Assembly: GCA_964567745.1 (NCBI GenBank)
Contig: CAZMNY010000043.1
Span: 1-64,000, forward strand
Direction: 5' to 3'
From: CAZMNY01 sp964567745
GTDB lineage: Bacteria; Planctomycetota; Planctomycetia; Pirellulales; Pirellulaceae
Length of the DNA stretch: 64,000 bases
Positions 17,581 to 25,918 of this stretch are shown here, piece by piece; the first letter of the stretch is position 1, and each line of letters opens with the position of its first letter. The notes under the pieces were generated by a model, which did no database searches, was not told the origin of the DNA, and saw only the letters and a list, made by a program, of their open reading frames with translations. The position numbers were made by a program, and so were the translations under genes.

Positions 17581-17886
17581 ATGCTGCATAAATATAACCT
17601 CGGTCGCGACTCCAGCGAAGGCGATGTCTCGCCCGACTCCGACGGACTCGACGAGGTTTTTCGTCGACTCGCTGAAGAGCTCGGCCTAGATGGTACTCAC
17701 GCTTTAGAGGTTCCCGAAGTTGGGGTAGCTCCGGTTCAACAGGAGATCGCTGCCGAGTTGTTTGTTCGGATTCCCGCCGATCGACGCAAAGGTTTGCTGG
17801 AAAAGACAGCTTGGAAAATGGCGAGATCGCTTGCCTTCACGTCGTCGTTCGTCGGCGTTCCCAAGTGGGGAGCACACCATCGATGA
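17581..17886 (+). CDS. Small protein coupled to the DUF3987 gene
   Basis: The 101-aa protein is acidic in its first two thirds and has no recognised motif. GGAAGGGA just before ATG 17581 supports translation, and the last four bases (ATGA) overlap the next start, so it is coupled to the DUF3987 gene. A role as partner of that protein is inferred from the coupling only. Confidence 0.5.
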   Translation: MLHKYNLGRDSSEGDVSPDSDGLDEVFRRLAEELGLDGTHALEVPEVGVAPVQQEIAAELFVRIPADRRKGLLEKTAWKMARSLAFTSSFVGVPKWGAHHR

Positions 17887-19358
17887 ATTGGGTCTTAGAT
17901 ACGCCGAGGGCGATCACTCCCGTTGCCGAAGGCGTAGCGTCCAGCGAAGCCGCCGACAAGGGGCGAGAGACGTCGAACGCATTCCGGCCGTTCCCCGTCG
18001 ATGCTCTTCCGCGAGGGATTCGACAATTCGTCGAGCGAGCTTCGAAGGCGATCGACTGCGATTCGTCTTACGTCGCTCTTCCGGTTCTCTCAGGCTTAAG
18101 CGCGGCGATCGGCAATACTCGCCGGCTAAAAGTTAAAGAAGGGTGGGAAGCTCCGCCGTCGATCTGGACGGCAATCGTCGGCGACTCTGGTTCGGCCAAG
18201 TCGCCAGCGTTGAAGGCGGCATTGAAGCCGATTCGGATTCGCCAGATTCAAGCGAGCGAATCCTATGAATCGGAACTAACGGAATACCGTCGAGAACTCC
18301 AAGAGTTTAAGCGAGCGTCTCGATCGAAGGGCTCGCAAGCGATCGAACCGATGGAGCCGGCAGCGCCGACCTTCCTAATCAACGATGTGACCGTCGAGGC
18401 GATTGTCGAACGGCTTCGGGATAACCCTCGCGGCGTTCTGCTCTCGCGAGATGAGCTTTCCGGTTGGTTCAACTCGATGGATCGTTACTCGAGTGGAAAG
18501 GGCGGCGATGTCTCGTTCTGGCTGTCTGCGTTCGATTCGGACGCGGTTCGGGTCGATCGAAAGACCGGCGATCGAAAGACGCTCTTCGTTCGAGCAGCTT
18601 CGGTTGCGGTAACCGGCGGCATTCAACCGGGAATTCTTTATCGGTCGCTACGGGGCGAGAATCTCGAAAACGGACTCGCGGCGAGATTCTTATTCGCGAA
18701 TCCGCCAACAAAGCCGAAACGATGGAACGACAACGGAATCGATCAGGCCGACGAGCGAAGGCTTGCGAATATCTTTGCCAGACTTTATTTACTCGACTTC
18801 GAACTAGACGACGAGGGTCGAGAGAAGCCCGTTATCGTCCGCCTAGACGACGAATCGAAGCGAGAGTACGTCGACTTCTACAACGCTCACAACGCGGAAC
18901 GACAGGGCTTTAGCGGCGATCTCCAAGCGTGCTGGTCGAAGCTTGAGCAATATCCGTTGCGATTGGCTCTCGTTCATCATCTGAGCCGGTGGGCGAGCGA
19001 GGATCCGTCGATCGACGAGGGGTTCGTCGATCTTGAATCGATGAAAGCAGCGATTCGATTGATCGACTTCTTCAAGAACGAAGCGAAGAGGCTCTACGGG
19101 TTCTTCGACGAATCGAATGGCGATGGAGATGTAGATTCGCTGATTGAGTGGATCGACTCAAAAGGCGGATCCGTTACGGCAAGTCAATTGCAGCAAGCCA
19201 GGCGTAAGCGATTCCCGACATCGGCCGATGCGGAAGCGGCTCTCAATCGCTTGAAGTCGATGGGGGTTGGTGGCTGGAAATATGCAGAATCCGGAAAGAA
19301 GGGAGGTCGCCCGAAAATGTTATTCGTTCTGAGTTCGGAGGCGTTTACTAACTACTAA
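17883..19358 (+). CDS. DUF3987 primase/helicase-like protein
   Basis: The 491-aa protein matches the DUF3987 pattern of mobile-element replication proteins. After an N-terminal helical part comes a P-loop-like GDSGSAKS near residue 105, then LSRDELSGWFNSMD, FWLSAFDSD and ENGLAARFLFANPP. The Lys-Ser of the P-loop is present, but the glycine spacing is looser than in classical AAA proteins. The C-terminus has a wing-like domain with SQLQQARRKRF. It is probably the replication initiator or helicase of the element. The start at 17883 overlaps the upstream stop. A 13-bp inverted repeat begins in its last codons. Confidence 0.75.
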   Translation: MNWVLDTPRAITPVAEGVASSEAADKGRETSNAFRPFPVDALPRGIRQFVERASKAIDCDSSYVALPVLSGLSAAIGNTRRLKVKEGWEAPPSIWTAIVGDSGSAKSPALKAALKPIRIRQIQASESYESELTEYRRELQEFKRASRSKGSQAIEPMEPAAPTFLINDVTVEAIVERLRDNPRGVLLSRDELSGWFNSMDRYSSGKGGDVSFWLSAFDSDAVRVDRKTGDRKTLFVRAASVAVTGGIQPGILYRSLRGENLENGLAARFLFANPPTKPKRWNDNGIDQADERRLANIFARLYLLDFELDDEGREKPVIVRLDDESKREYVDFYNAHNAERQGFSGDLQACWSKLEQYPLRLALVHHLSRWASEDPSIDEGFVDLESMKAAIRLIDFFKNEAKRLYGFFDESNGDGDVDSLIEWIDSKGGSVTASQLQQARRKRFPTSADAEAALNRLKSMGVGGWKYAESGKKGGRPKMLFVLSSEAFTNY

Positions 19359-19396
19359 CTAGCTAAACCCCTGAGGAAATGAGGTTAGTAGTTAGT
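19347..19396. promoter_or_regulatory. 13-bp inverted repeat overlapping the DUF3987 gene end
   Basis: ACTAACTACTAAC at 19347-19359 is perfectly complementary to GTTAGTAGTTAGT at 19384-19396. The left arm covers the last codons of the DUF3987 gene and the right arm lies 50 bp before the next gene. No T-run follows, so an operator, replication site or mRNA-processing stem is as likely as a terminator. Confidence 0.5.
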
Positions 19397-19445
19397 AGCG
19401 AAGCAAGGAAGAGACTCAATCATTTATTGAAAAAGGAATTTGGAA

Positions 19446-20045
19446 ATGCAAAACGTAAACACGGAAGCTTACAGCCTGGCGATCAACTCCTACGCGGGAG
19501 ACGATCTTCTCGACGAGATCGACAAGCACAACGCCGAGACGGCGGAGATCGATACTCGGCTCCAAGAGTTAGAGGACATGTCCGAGTGGGCGTTCGGCCT
19601 TCCGGCCGGCGGCGGCGGTGTTCTTTGGAGCGAACTAGACGATCTCTTCGGTCGTCGACGCTTGCTGTCGATGGAGCTATTCGACTTTCGGCGACGTTTG
19701 CTCGACCGCAAGGGGCGGCTAATCGACGAAGTGCGAGAGTTCCGCAAGGCGGAAGTCATTCGGTTAGAGAAAGCTCTTGAGCGAGCCCGTGGAGTCGCTC
19801 GAAGGCAAGTGCAGAAGTCTTCGCCCGTTCAACTCCAAAAGGCGGGACCGGTTGGCTGCGACGTCTACGAGCGAGCCATTACGCCCCGGATCGAAGAGAC
19901 CAACGCCGTTCACGGACTTCGGAACGAAATAGTGGCGATGAAGAACCATGTTGAGCAACTGAATAGTTTCGTCGGTGCGATCGATCAAGAGTCGGCTCGA
20001 CTGCAAGACGCTTGGCGGGGCTTTCTACAGGCGTGTATGCGGTAG
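19446..20045 (+). CDS. Coiled-coil protein of the integrative element
   Basis: The 199-aa protein is mostly helical, with heptad-like stretches at about 25-50, 75-130 and 150-185. A Gly-rich break (PAGGGG) lies near residue 57. It has no catalytic motif, signal peptide or membrane segment. AAGGA about nine bases before ATG 19446 supports the start. It lies between the DUF3987 gene and the integrase. The function is unknown; it may be structural or a replication partner. Confidence 0.55.
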   Translation: MQNVNTEAYSLAINSYAGDDLLDEIDKHNAETAEIDTRLQELEDMSEWAFGLPAGGGGVLWSELDDLFGRRRLLSMELFDFRRRLLDRKGRLIDEVREFRKAEVIRLEKALERARGVARRQVQKSSPVQLQKAGPVGCDVYERAITPRIEETNAVHGLRNEIVAMKNHVEQLNSFVGAIDQESARLQDAWRGFLQACMR

Positions 20046-20471
20046 GGCTTAATTTTTCCGAGGGGAGCGGGTCCTTCTGACCCCCCCTGCGGAGCTATGT
20101 CGCTGAAGAGGCATTTTTAGGCTGAAGTTTATTTAGGCAAGATAGCGAGTTTGGTTAGTCTCGCAACTTGCGACGTTTTCTCTCTGCCGTGGCGCCCGTT
20201 GAACCCGCCTCGCGCTCGATCGGTTAAGTCGAGCATTCTTTACTTTCTCGTTCAACAAATTCGACGCTGGCGGCCGAATCGTGTAGAAACGAAGCAAGCC
20301 GCCCAGGTGCGTCAACACCGGGACGGCTCTAACCTAATCCCCAGTACTCGAGGTACCGGAAATGGCTAGTAGCCATTCTAACGCGCAACGATTCTACCGT
20401 TGCTTCCGATCGAAGCTCGATCGCAGTCCTCGAAAGCTGGGTTCTCTTCCCAATTCGAAAGGACGACGAGC
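20046..20471. other. Gene-free stretch before the integrase
   Basis: About 425 bp separate the coiled-coil gene from the integrase. I see only short runs such as GACCCCCCC, and no open frame with a credible start. It probably holds the integrase promoter, but no clear promoter pair stands out. Confidence 0.4.
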
Positions 20472-21614
20472 ATGCCAAGAGAACGAAAACTACCCGATGG
20501 AATGAAGAAGCGGGGGAAGGCGTATTACGCCTGGTTCCGGAAGGACGGCCGACAAGTTCGGAAGAAGCTCTCGAACGACTTCCGGGTAGCTTGCGACCTA
20601 CTGAATGAAATGCAAGCTCGAGCAAGCCGAGCCGACTTTGGGATCCTCGATAACAACAAGTCGATCGACGAGATTCGGTCGCTATGGGTAGGGTACGTCG
20701 CGCAAACTTGCCGAGAATCGACGGCGAAGCGATACGGAGAAAACCTCGATAACATCCTTCCGGCGATCGGAGCGACGACGGTCGCGCAGATTCGCCCCGA
20801 AGCGATTCTTCGCTGTCGAAACGATCGCTTGCTCGAGGTAGGTCCGCGAACCGTCAACATGGAAACGGGAGCACTTTCGACGATGCTTCGCTGGTCCGTC
20901 GCTCAAAGGCTAATCAAGTCGAATCCGATCGAGTCGATCAAGCCGCTTCCGAACGACTCGCCGAAGAAGCAACGCCGCCCGATGACAGTCGAAGAGATCG
21001 AGCGGTTCTTCTTGAATTGCCCCGAGTATCTTCGGCCGGCGTTCCTAACGCTTATGACGACGGGCATGCGGCGCGGGGAACTTATCGCGATGAAGTTCTC
21101 GGATGTCGACTTCGAACGCCGTACAGCCACGATACAAGCGGCTACGGCGAAGTCTGGAAAGAAACGCGAAGTTCCTCTCGACGATGCAACGTTCGACGAG
21201 GTTGTTCGCCTGCGAGCGGCAGCGGAGCATCGGCAACCGGTTGCCGGCAAGACGAAACCAGGACGGCTATCCCGCGATCACGTTTTCGTAACGGGTGCGA
21301 ATACCCCGTGGGCGAATCCCGGGAATTTGCTTCGATCGTTTTACGTCGTCTGCAAGCGGGCAGGGATCGAGGACGGTAAGCGGAACGGATCCGTCGACGT
21401 CCACTCGATTCGCGGAACGTTCGTTTCGCTTGCGATTGAGAACGGGGGAAGCCCGAAAGCGGTTCAAGAAATCATCGGGCACGCAAGCCTTGCGATGACG
21501 ATGTGCGTCTACGCGAAAGCCGCCGACCACGCGAAGCGACAAGCAGTCGCCGCGCTTCCGTTCGCATCGACGACCGAATCCCGCGACGTTATCCCGATGG
21601 AACGCCGAGCTTGA
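20472..21614 (+). CDS. Tyrosine-family site-specific integrase
   Basis: The 380-aa protein has an N-terminal basic arm, a SAM-like core-binding domain (about 60-150) and a catalytic domain. The catalytic set is visible: Arg near 200 in TGMRRGEL, Lys near 227 in AKSGKKREV, His311 and Arg314 in HSIRGTF, His337 in IIGHAS and Tyr347 in CVYAKA. AAAGGA before ATG 20472 fixes the start; the frame opens at 20400 without a site. It lies 130 bp from attR and the intact tRNA-Arg gene, the usual arrangement for an integrase that uses that tRNA as attB. All catalytic residues are present, so it should be active. Confidence 0.92.
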   Translation: MPRERKLPDGMKKRGKAYYAWFRKDGRQVRKKLSNDFRVACDLLNEMQARASRADFGILDNNKSIDEIRSLWVGYVAQTCRESTAKRYGENLDNILPAIGATTVAQIRPEAILRCRNDRLLEVGPRTVNMETGALSTMLRWSVAQRLIKSNPIESIKPLPNDSPKKQRRPMTVEEIERFFLNCPEYLRPAFLTLMTTGMRRGELIAMKFSDVDFERRTATIQAATAKSGKKREVPLDDATFDEVVRLRAAAEHRQPVAGKTKPGRLSRDHVFVTGANTPWANPGNLLRSFYVVCKRAGIEDGKRNGSVDVHSIRGTFVSLAIENGGSPKAVQEIIGHASLAMTMCVYAKAADHAKRQAVAALPFASTTESRDVIPMERRA

Positions 21615-21712
21615 ATCTTGTGCGCATTCTGTGCGCGGATAGGGTCCTAAAGAGGGCAAAACAGGCCATTTGAGCGAGTTTCTACGATGATTCGCTCGAG
21701 CCAAGAAACGAG

Positions 21713-21739
21713 AAAAACCCCGTAAAAACCAGGGTTTTT
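21713..21739 (-). terminator. Terminator of the tRNA-Arg transcript
   Basis: AAAAACCC and GGGTTTTT form an 8-bp stem around an 11-base loop. On the minus strand it lies directly after the 3' end of tRNA-Arg and ends in T bases. It lies inside the element, so the element supplies a new terminator for the tRNA. Confidence 0.6.
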
Positions 21740-21743
21740 GAAG

Positions 21744-21817
21744 CACGCCCAGCAGGATTCGAACCTGCGACCTGCGGATTAGAAGTCCGCTGCTCTATCC
21801 AACTGAGCTATGGGCGC
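21744..21817 (-). tRNA. tRNA-Arg (anticodon TCT)
   Basis: The minus strand folds as a complete tRNA. Acceptor GCGCCCA pairs with TGGGCGT (a G-T pair at the first position), the D-arm contains AGCTCAGTTGGATAGAGC, the anticodon stem-loop is CGGACTTCTAATCCG with anticodon TCT, and the T-arm contains GCAGGTTCGAATCCTGC. CCA is not encoded. Its 3' half is the attachment core of the integrative element. Confidence 0.95.
21745..21786. repeat. Right attachment site (attR) within tRNA-Arg
   Basis: These 42 bases are identical to attL at 16191-16232 and cover the tRNA 3' half up to the anticodon loop. The intact 5' half follows at 21787-21817, so this end keeps the functional gene. Confidence 0.85.
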
Positions 21818-21926
21818 CGATGGATTTAGTCTATGGCCGATGATCGAAAGTGGCAATGTGGCGGAAGATGAGGCGAGGTAAGACCGTGCAAGCGACAGGC
21901 ATCTATCCTGAATGTCGACGGGGCGC

Positions 21927-23522
21927 TTAGAACTTGGCGAAGAAGAGGTAGAGTCCGAGTACGAAGAGAACGAGGCCGGCACCGACGGGGAGTGCGTAAG
22001 GCCAGGGCGTGAGGTCGACGGCCTTGACGTCTTTGTGAACCCACGGCTTCGGCATCGGGTCGAGTACTCCGATCAATAACATCAGACCGATCAACGCCGC
22101 GAACACGGCACCAAGAAAATGAAACTCGTGCATGGCGTTCACGTACTCGGCAAAAGCGGGTACGAAATAGCCAAGCGATATCGCGGCAAAGCCGAGAATC
22201 AGCGCGGCGTTCGCTGCGATTGCGGGTACTCGTTTTGTAAACAGCCCAATCAACATCACCGAGAAGATGGGGATGAAGTAGAGACCGTTCATCTTTTGCA
22301 GGTAGCCGAAAATACTGTCTTGGCCTGCGAGAATGGGAGCGCCTAACATCGCGGCAACCGCGATCAGGCAGCCGAACCACTTGCCGGACAGAATCACTTC
22401 CGACTCTTTCGCTTGCGGGCGAATGAGTCGCCCGTACACGCCCAGACTAAAAAGAGTCGCCGTGCTGTTGAGCGCTGAATTGAACGAGCTGAGAATGGCG
22501 CCGACCAGCACGGCCGCAAAGAATCCTCGAAGCGGAGGGGGCAGCACTTGCTGCACCAGATGACCGTAGGCGTGGTCCTTGGCGATGCCTTGGCCGCTGT
22601 AAAGATGAAAGGCAATGATGCCCGGCAAGACAAGAATGATCGGTGCCATCACTTTGAGGACACCCGCCAACATGACTCCCTTTTGTCCCTCTCTTAGCGA
22701 CGAGGCGCCGAACGTCCGCTGGATGATTTGTTGGTTGGTCGTCCAGTAAAACAGATTTAGCAAGAGCACGCCGGTGAACAAAGTTGAAAACGGCACCGAC
22801 TGCTCCTCGCCTCCGAGCGAATTGAATTTCTCAGGATGACTCTCGGCCAGCACCGAAAATGCTTTCAAGGGATTGTCCGGACTGACTGCGGCCAAGCCGA
22901 GCCAAGCGATCATCACACCTCCGACGAGCAAGCCGAAACCGTTGAGCGTGTCAGACACGGCGACCGTTCGCAGTCCGCCAAAAATAGCATAGATCGATCC
23001 GATCACGCCGATCAGCCAAACCGTTAGCCAAAGCGCGGTCGCGTCGTTTGGCAATCCGGTTAGTTGTCGGACGTCGAGGATTCCATTGAGCGCGGTGGCA
23101 CCCGTGTAAAGAATAATTGGCAGCAGAATGCAAGCGTACGCAACGATGAAAATGACCGACGTAATCGCTCGAGTCGTCGAATTGAATCGTTCTTCCAGAA
23201 ACTGAGGCACGGTCGCAATGCCGCTCTTCAAGTAACGCGGCAAGAACCAAAGTCCCATCACGACGAGAGACATCGCCGCGATCACTTCCCAAGCCATTAC
23301 GCAAATTCCGTCTGCGTAAGCGGCGCCGTTGAGCCCGACCAGTTGCTCTGTCGAAAGGTTCGTGAGCATCAACGAGCCGGCGATGTAGCCGCCTGTCAAT
23401 GTGCGGCCCGCCAGGAAATAACCATCGGAGGAATCGTGCTTGTCCTTCCGAGTCAGGAACCATGTGATGACGCCGACCAGGCCGGTGAAGAAAACAAATG
23501 AAGCGATCGTCAACGTATGCAT
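21927..23522 (-). CDS. Sodium:solute symporter (SSS family)
   Basis: The 531-aa protein has about 13-14 membrane segments spread over its whole length and a fold of the sodium/glucose-type symporters. The N-terminal segment, DGYFLAGRTLTGG and TNLSTEQLVGLNGAAY are typical of the SSS family. It should bring in a sugar, amino acid or other small solute together with sodium across the cytoplasmic membrane. The substrate cannot be read from the sequence. It is followed by the tRNA-Arg gene and preceded by the cardiolipin synthase-like gene, both in the same direction. Confidence 0.88.
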   Translation of the reverse strand: MHTLTIASFVFFTGLVGVITWFLTRKDKHDSSDGYFLAGRTLTGGYIAGSLMLTNLSTEQLVGLNGAAYADGICVMAWEVIAAMSLVVMGLWFLPRYLKSGIATVPQFLEERFNSTTRAITSVIFIVAYACILLPIILYTGATALNGILDVRQLTGLPNDATALWLTVWLIGVIGSIYAIFGGLRTVAVSDTLNGFGLLVGGVMIAWLGLAAVSPDNPLKAFSVLAESHPEKFNSLGGEEQSVPFSTLFTGVLLLNLFYWTTNQQIIQRTFGASSLREGQKGVMLAGVLKVMAPIILVLPGIIAFHLYSGQGIAKDHAYGHLVQQVLPPPLRGFFAAVLVGAILSSFNSALNSTATLFSLGVYGRLIRPQAKESEVILSGKWFGCLIAVAAMLGAPILAGQDSIFGYLQKMNGLYFIPIFSVMLIGLFTKRVPAIAANAALILGFAAISLGYFVPAFAEYVNAMHEFHFLGAVFAALIGLMLLIGVLDPMPKPWVHKDVKAVDLTPWPYALPVGAGLVLFVLGLYLFFAKF

Positions 23523-23553
23523 AAGGATGCGGTTCCCGGGTGTCGTGCAGCGC

Positions 23554-25014
23554 TCAAAGGTAGGGTGTCAGCAGACTCGCTAGTTGGTCGCGAAGCAAGA
23601 CGGGCAAGCTTCGTTCGGCAAAAGTATCGACGGTCAACTCTTTGGACGATTTCACTTTTTCATCGATCAGCTGAGTCAGTTTATCGCAGAGACCCCGGTC
23701 ATAGCACTCAACGTTGAACTCAAAATTCAATCGCAAACTTCTCGGGTCCCAGTTCGACGAACCGACGAGGCTCCAGGCGTCATCGACGAGCATAATCTTT
23801 GAGTGGTCGAAGGGCAGGGGGGTCGCAAAGACTTTGCAGCATCTTGCCAAGATGTAGTCCAGTACAGATGACGACGCCCATTGCACAAGTCGAATGTTGA
23901 CGTTCTGCGGCACGATCACTCGAACTTGCACTCCGCGCATCGCGGCGACGACCAGTGATTCCGCGATGGTTGCATCGGGAAGAAAATAGGGCGTCACGAT
24001 ATCGATTCGTTTCTTCGCCAGTGAAATCGCGCCATGCATCGTCAACGGCAGGTTGCCAAGATCTTCATCCGGTCCGTCCGGAACGCCCCGAGCCCATGTT
24101 TCGCCCGCCGTATCGATTTGGGGAAACCAAGTTTCTCCGTGCAGCTGCTCGCCCGTGGTAAACGCCCAGTCGGCCGAAAACGTCTCTTGCAGGTGGGCGA
24201 CGACAGGGCCTTTCATGCGAAAACTAATATCGACGATCGGATCCTTGGGTTTCCAATCAAGGCGGCATCGGTCGAGGACGTTCATGCCTCCCGTGAATCC
24301 GATTTTGCCATCGACAACGAGAATCTTCCGATGGTTGCGGAGGTTGGCGTAGCTGATCGAGAGCGGCGTCCGCGTCGGCAGAAAGGCGGCATGGGGGACG
24401 CCATGCCGTTCGAGCAAGCTGAGAAACGTCGGACGGGAATACCTGGCGCCGACGTCGTCAACGAGCACTCTCACCTGCACCCCTCTCCGCATCGCAGCTT
24501 CCAATGCCGCCAGGAATTCGCGTCCGCTTCGGTCGCCGGCGAAGATATAGGAAGCCATGGCGATTGACGTCGAGGCGTTATTGATCGCGTCGAGCATTTC
24601 CGGATACGCGTTGTCGCCGTTGCAAAGAGGCACGATTTCGTTACCGGCCAGCAGCGGCAATCGAGTCACTCGTTCGACCAGGTGCATCAACGGTTTGTAG
24701 CCAGCGAACGGTGATGGCGGAGACTCGGTCGCGCCGGGCGTCGGGTCAGCTCGCTGAAACTGAAGCTTCTCTTGTTCAACGGCGATCTTGATCTTGCCGC
24801 CGCGACGGCGGAGGCGGTTGACGCCGAGAAGCACGTACAACAGCGCGCCTAGAAACGGCGTGAGCCAAATCAGCCCGATCCAAGCGATGGTCGTGCGTTT
24901 GTCGCGGCGAAAAAGCAGAGCGTGCGCGCTTGCGGCTAGCGGAATCACAATGCTTGCTAATGCAAAGAGGATCCCGAACACCGTCATGGTCGTGTTATCA
25001 CTAAGCCACTCCAA
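23554..25014 (-). CDS. Cardiolipin synthase-like phospholipase D family protein
   Basis: The 486-aa protein starts with two membrane segments (about 10-32 and 42-62) and then two phospholipase D domains. The HKD motifs are visible as NHRKILVVDGKIGFTGG and DHSKIMLVDD. It should join two phosphatidylglycerol molecules into cardiolipin at the inner membrane. AAGGA seven bases before TTG 25014 decides the start and gives the usual family length; the frame runs to 25149 with no site. Transport and lipid genes here are not clearly functionally linked. Confidence 0.88.
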   Translation of the reverse strand: MEWLSDNTTMTVFGILFALASIVIPLAASAHALLFRRDKRTTIAWIGLIWLTPFLGALLYVLLGVNRLRRRGGKIKIAVEQEKLQFQRADPTPGATESPPSPFAGYKPLMHLVERVTRLPLLAGNEIVPLCNGDNAYPEMLDAINNASTSIAMASYIFAGDRSGREFLAALEAAMRRGVQVRVLVDDVGARYSRPTFLSLLERHGVPHAAFLPTRTPLSISYANLRNHRKILVVDGKIGFTGGMNVLDRCRLDWKPKDPIVDISFRMKGPVVAHLQETFSADWAFTTGEQLHGETWFPQIDTAGETWARGVPDGPDEDLGNLPLTMHGAISLAKKRIDIVTPYFLPDATIAESLVVAAMRGVQVRVIVPQNVNIRLVQWASSSVLDYILARCCKVFATPLPFDHSKIMLVDDAWSLVGSSNWDPRSLRLNFEFNVECYDRGLCDKLTQLIDEKVKSSKELTVDTFAERSLPVLLRDQLASLLTPYL

Positions 25015-25161
25015 CAGTCTTTCCTTCTTGTATACGACGCCTCGGTGTCGACGATTCGACATCCACCGAGATGCGATGTTCTCGCGACAACCGTGAGCGC
25101 CCGCACCACCGACCAACGCCAAGTCGAATACTGAGCCGTTCTTGCTCAAGGCGCTGTCGGA

Positions 25162-25695
25162 CTAACTGCCGCCCGGCCGCGGTGTGCCAGGTCCAAAATT
25201 CGAAGCTGGTCCAATCCTTGCTCCCGCGCCGCCGCGGGAAGGTCCGACTCGGTTAGGAATGGAGGGTGGCCCAGTTCGCCCCGGAAAGGAGCCCGTGCGG
25301 CCAGGAATGGACGGCCCAGTCCGTCCAGGAAAACTCGGTCCGACACGACTGGGCCCGACTCGACCAGGTCCGCCGCCTGGGCCAAACGGATTTGACCCGC
25401 CCGGAATGTTGGGCGTCGGAATCGTCGGCGGTTTGAATGTGGGTGGCGTGTAGGTTGGCGGTGTGAACGTCGGCGGCTTGAACGTCGTCCCGCCAGGCGT
25501 TTTGGTTCGAGGATTCGGTCGATTGGGCGAAGTCGCGATCGCGCCGGGATTTGTGTTCGTCGGTTGATTCGGCTGGAGAACCGGCATGGGAACAATTAGC
25601 GATCCGCCACAATTGGGACAGGCGACCTGCTTGCCCGCCAACTCGGGGCTCGCTTGGAATTGACCGCCACATCGACATGATACGACCACGGACAT
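25162..25695 (-). CDS. Zinc-ribbon protein with Pro/Gly-rich repeats
   Basis: The 177-aa protein starts with a small zinc ribbon (CRCGGQF...CPNCGG, residues 7-30). It is followed by a low-complexity region with repeated PPTF/PPTY units (about 70-92) and then GRTGP/GPSR units to the end. There is no clear signal peptide. Such proteins are common in planctomycetes and have no known role. The repeats are also visible in the DNA as GTCCG/GGAC runs. Confidence 0.6.
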   Translation of the reverse strand: MSVVVSCRCGGQFQASPELAGKQVACPNCGGSLIVPMPVLQPNQPTNTNPGAIATSPNRPNPRTKTPGGTTFKPPTFTPPTYTPPTFKPPTIPTPNIPGGSNPFGPGGGPGRVGPSRVGPSFPGRTGPSIPGRTGSFPGRTGPPSIPNRVGPSRGGAGARIGPASNFGPGTPRPGGS

Positions 25696-25918
25696 CAGAA
25701 TCCGACCCGAGTTGGAGGTAGTGCGGTGTTTACGACGAGCCTTCGAGAATTGTCTTCCGACGCGTTGTCTATTGTTTCGTTGCCGCCGCGTCGGTATTGC
25801 CTGCCGGCGATCCGTTGGCGAAAGTCACAGCGTCGTCGTCTCTCTGGCCGTCAACGCACAGATCGCGCGGAGTTCTAGGGATTTGCTACGCCGAGCATAC
25901 TCGCGCCGCCAGAAGTTG

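Larger units (their letters stand above)
16191..21786 (+). mobile_element. 5.6-kb integrative element in tRNA-Arg(TCT)
   Basis: The element is bounded by 42-bp direct repeats of the tRNA 3' half and has a tyrosine integrase 130 bp inside the right end. All six genes read toward the integrase: unknown 211 aa, excisionase-like HTH, unknown 101 aa, DUF3987 primase/helicase-like, unknown 199 aa and integrase. There are no conjugation or capsid genes. It resembles a small mobilisable or satellite-type element (inference). Base composition and codon choice (many TCG and CGA) look unlike the flanks by eye. Confidence 0.85.
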
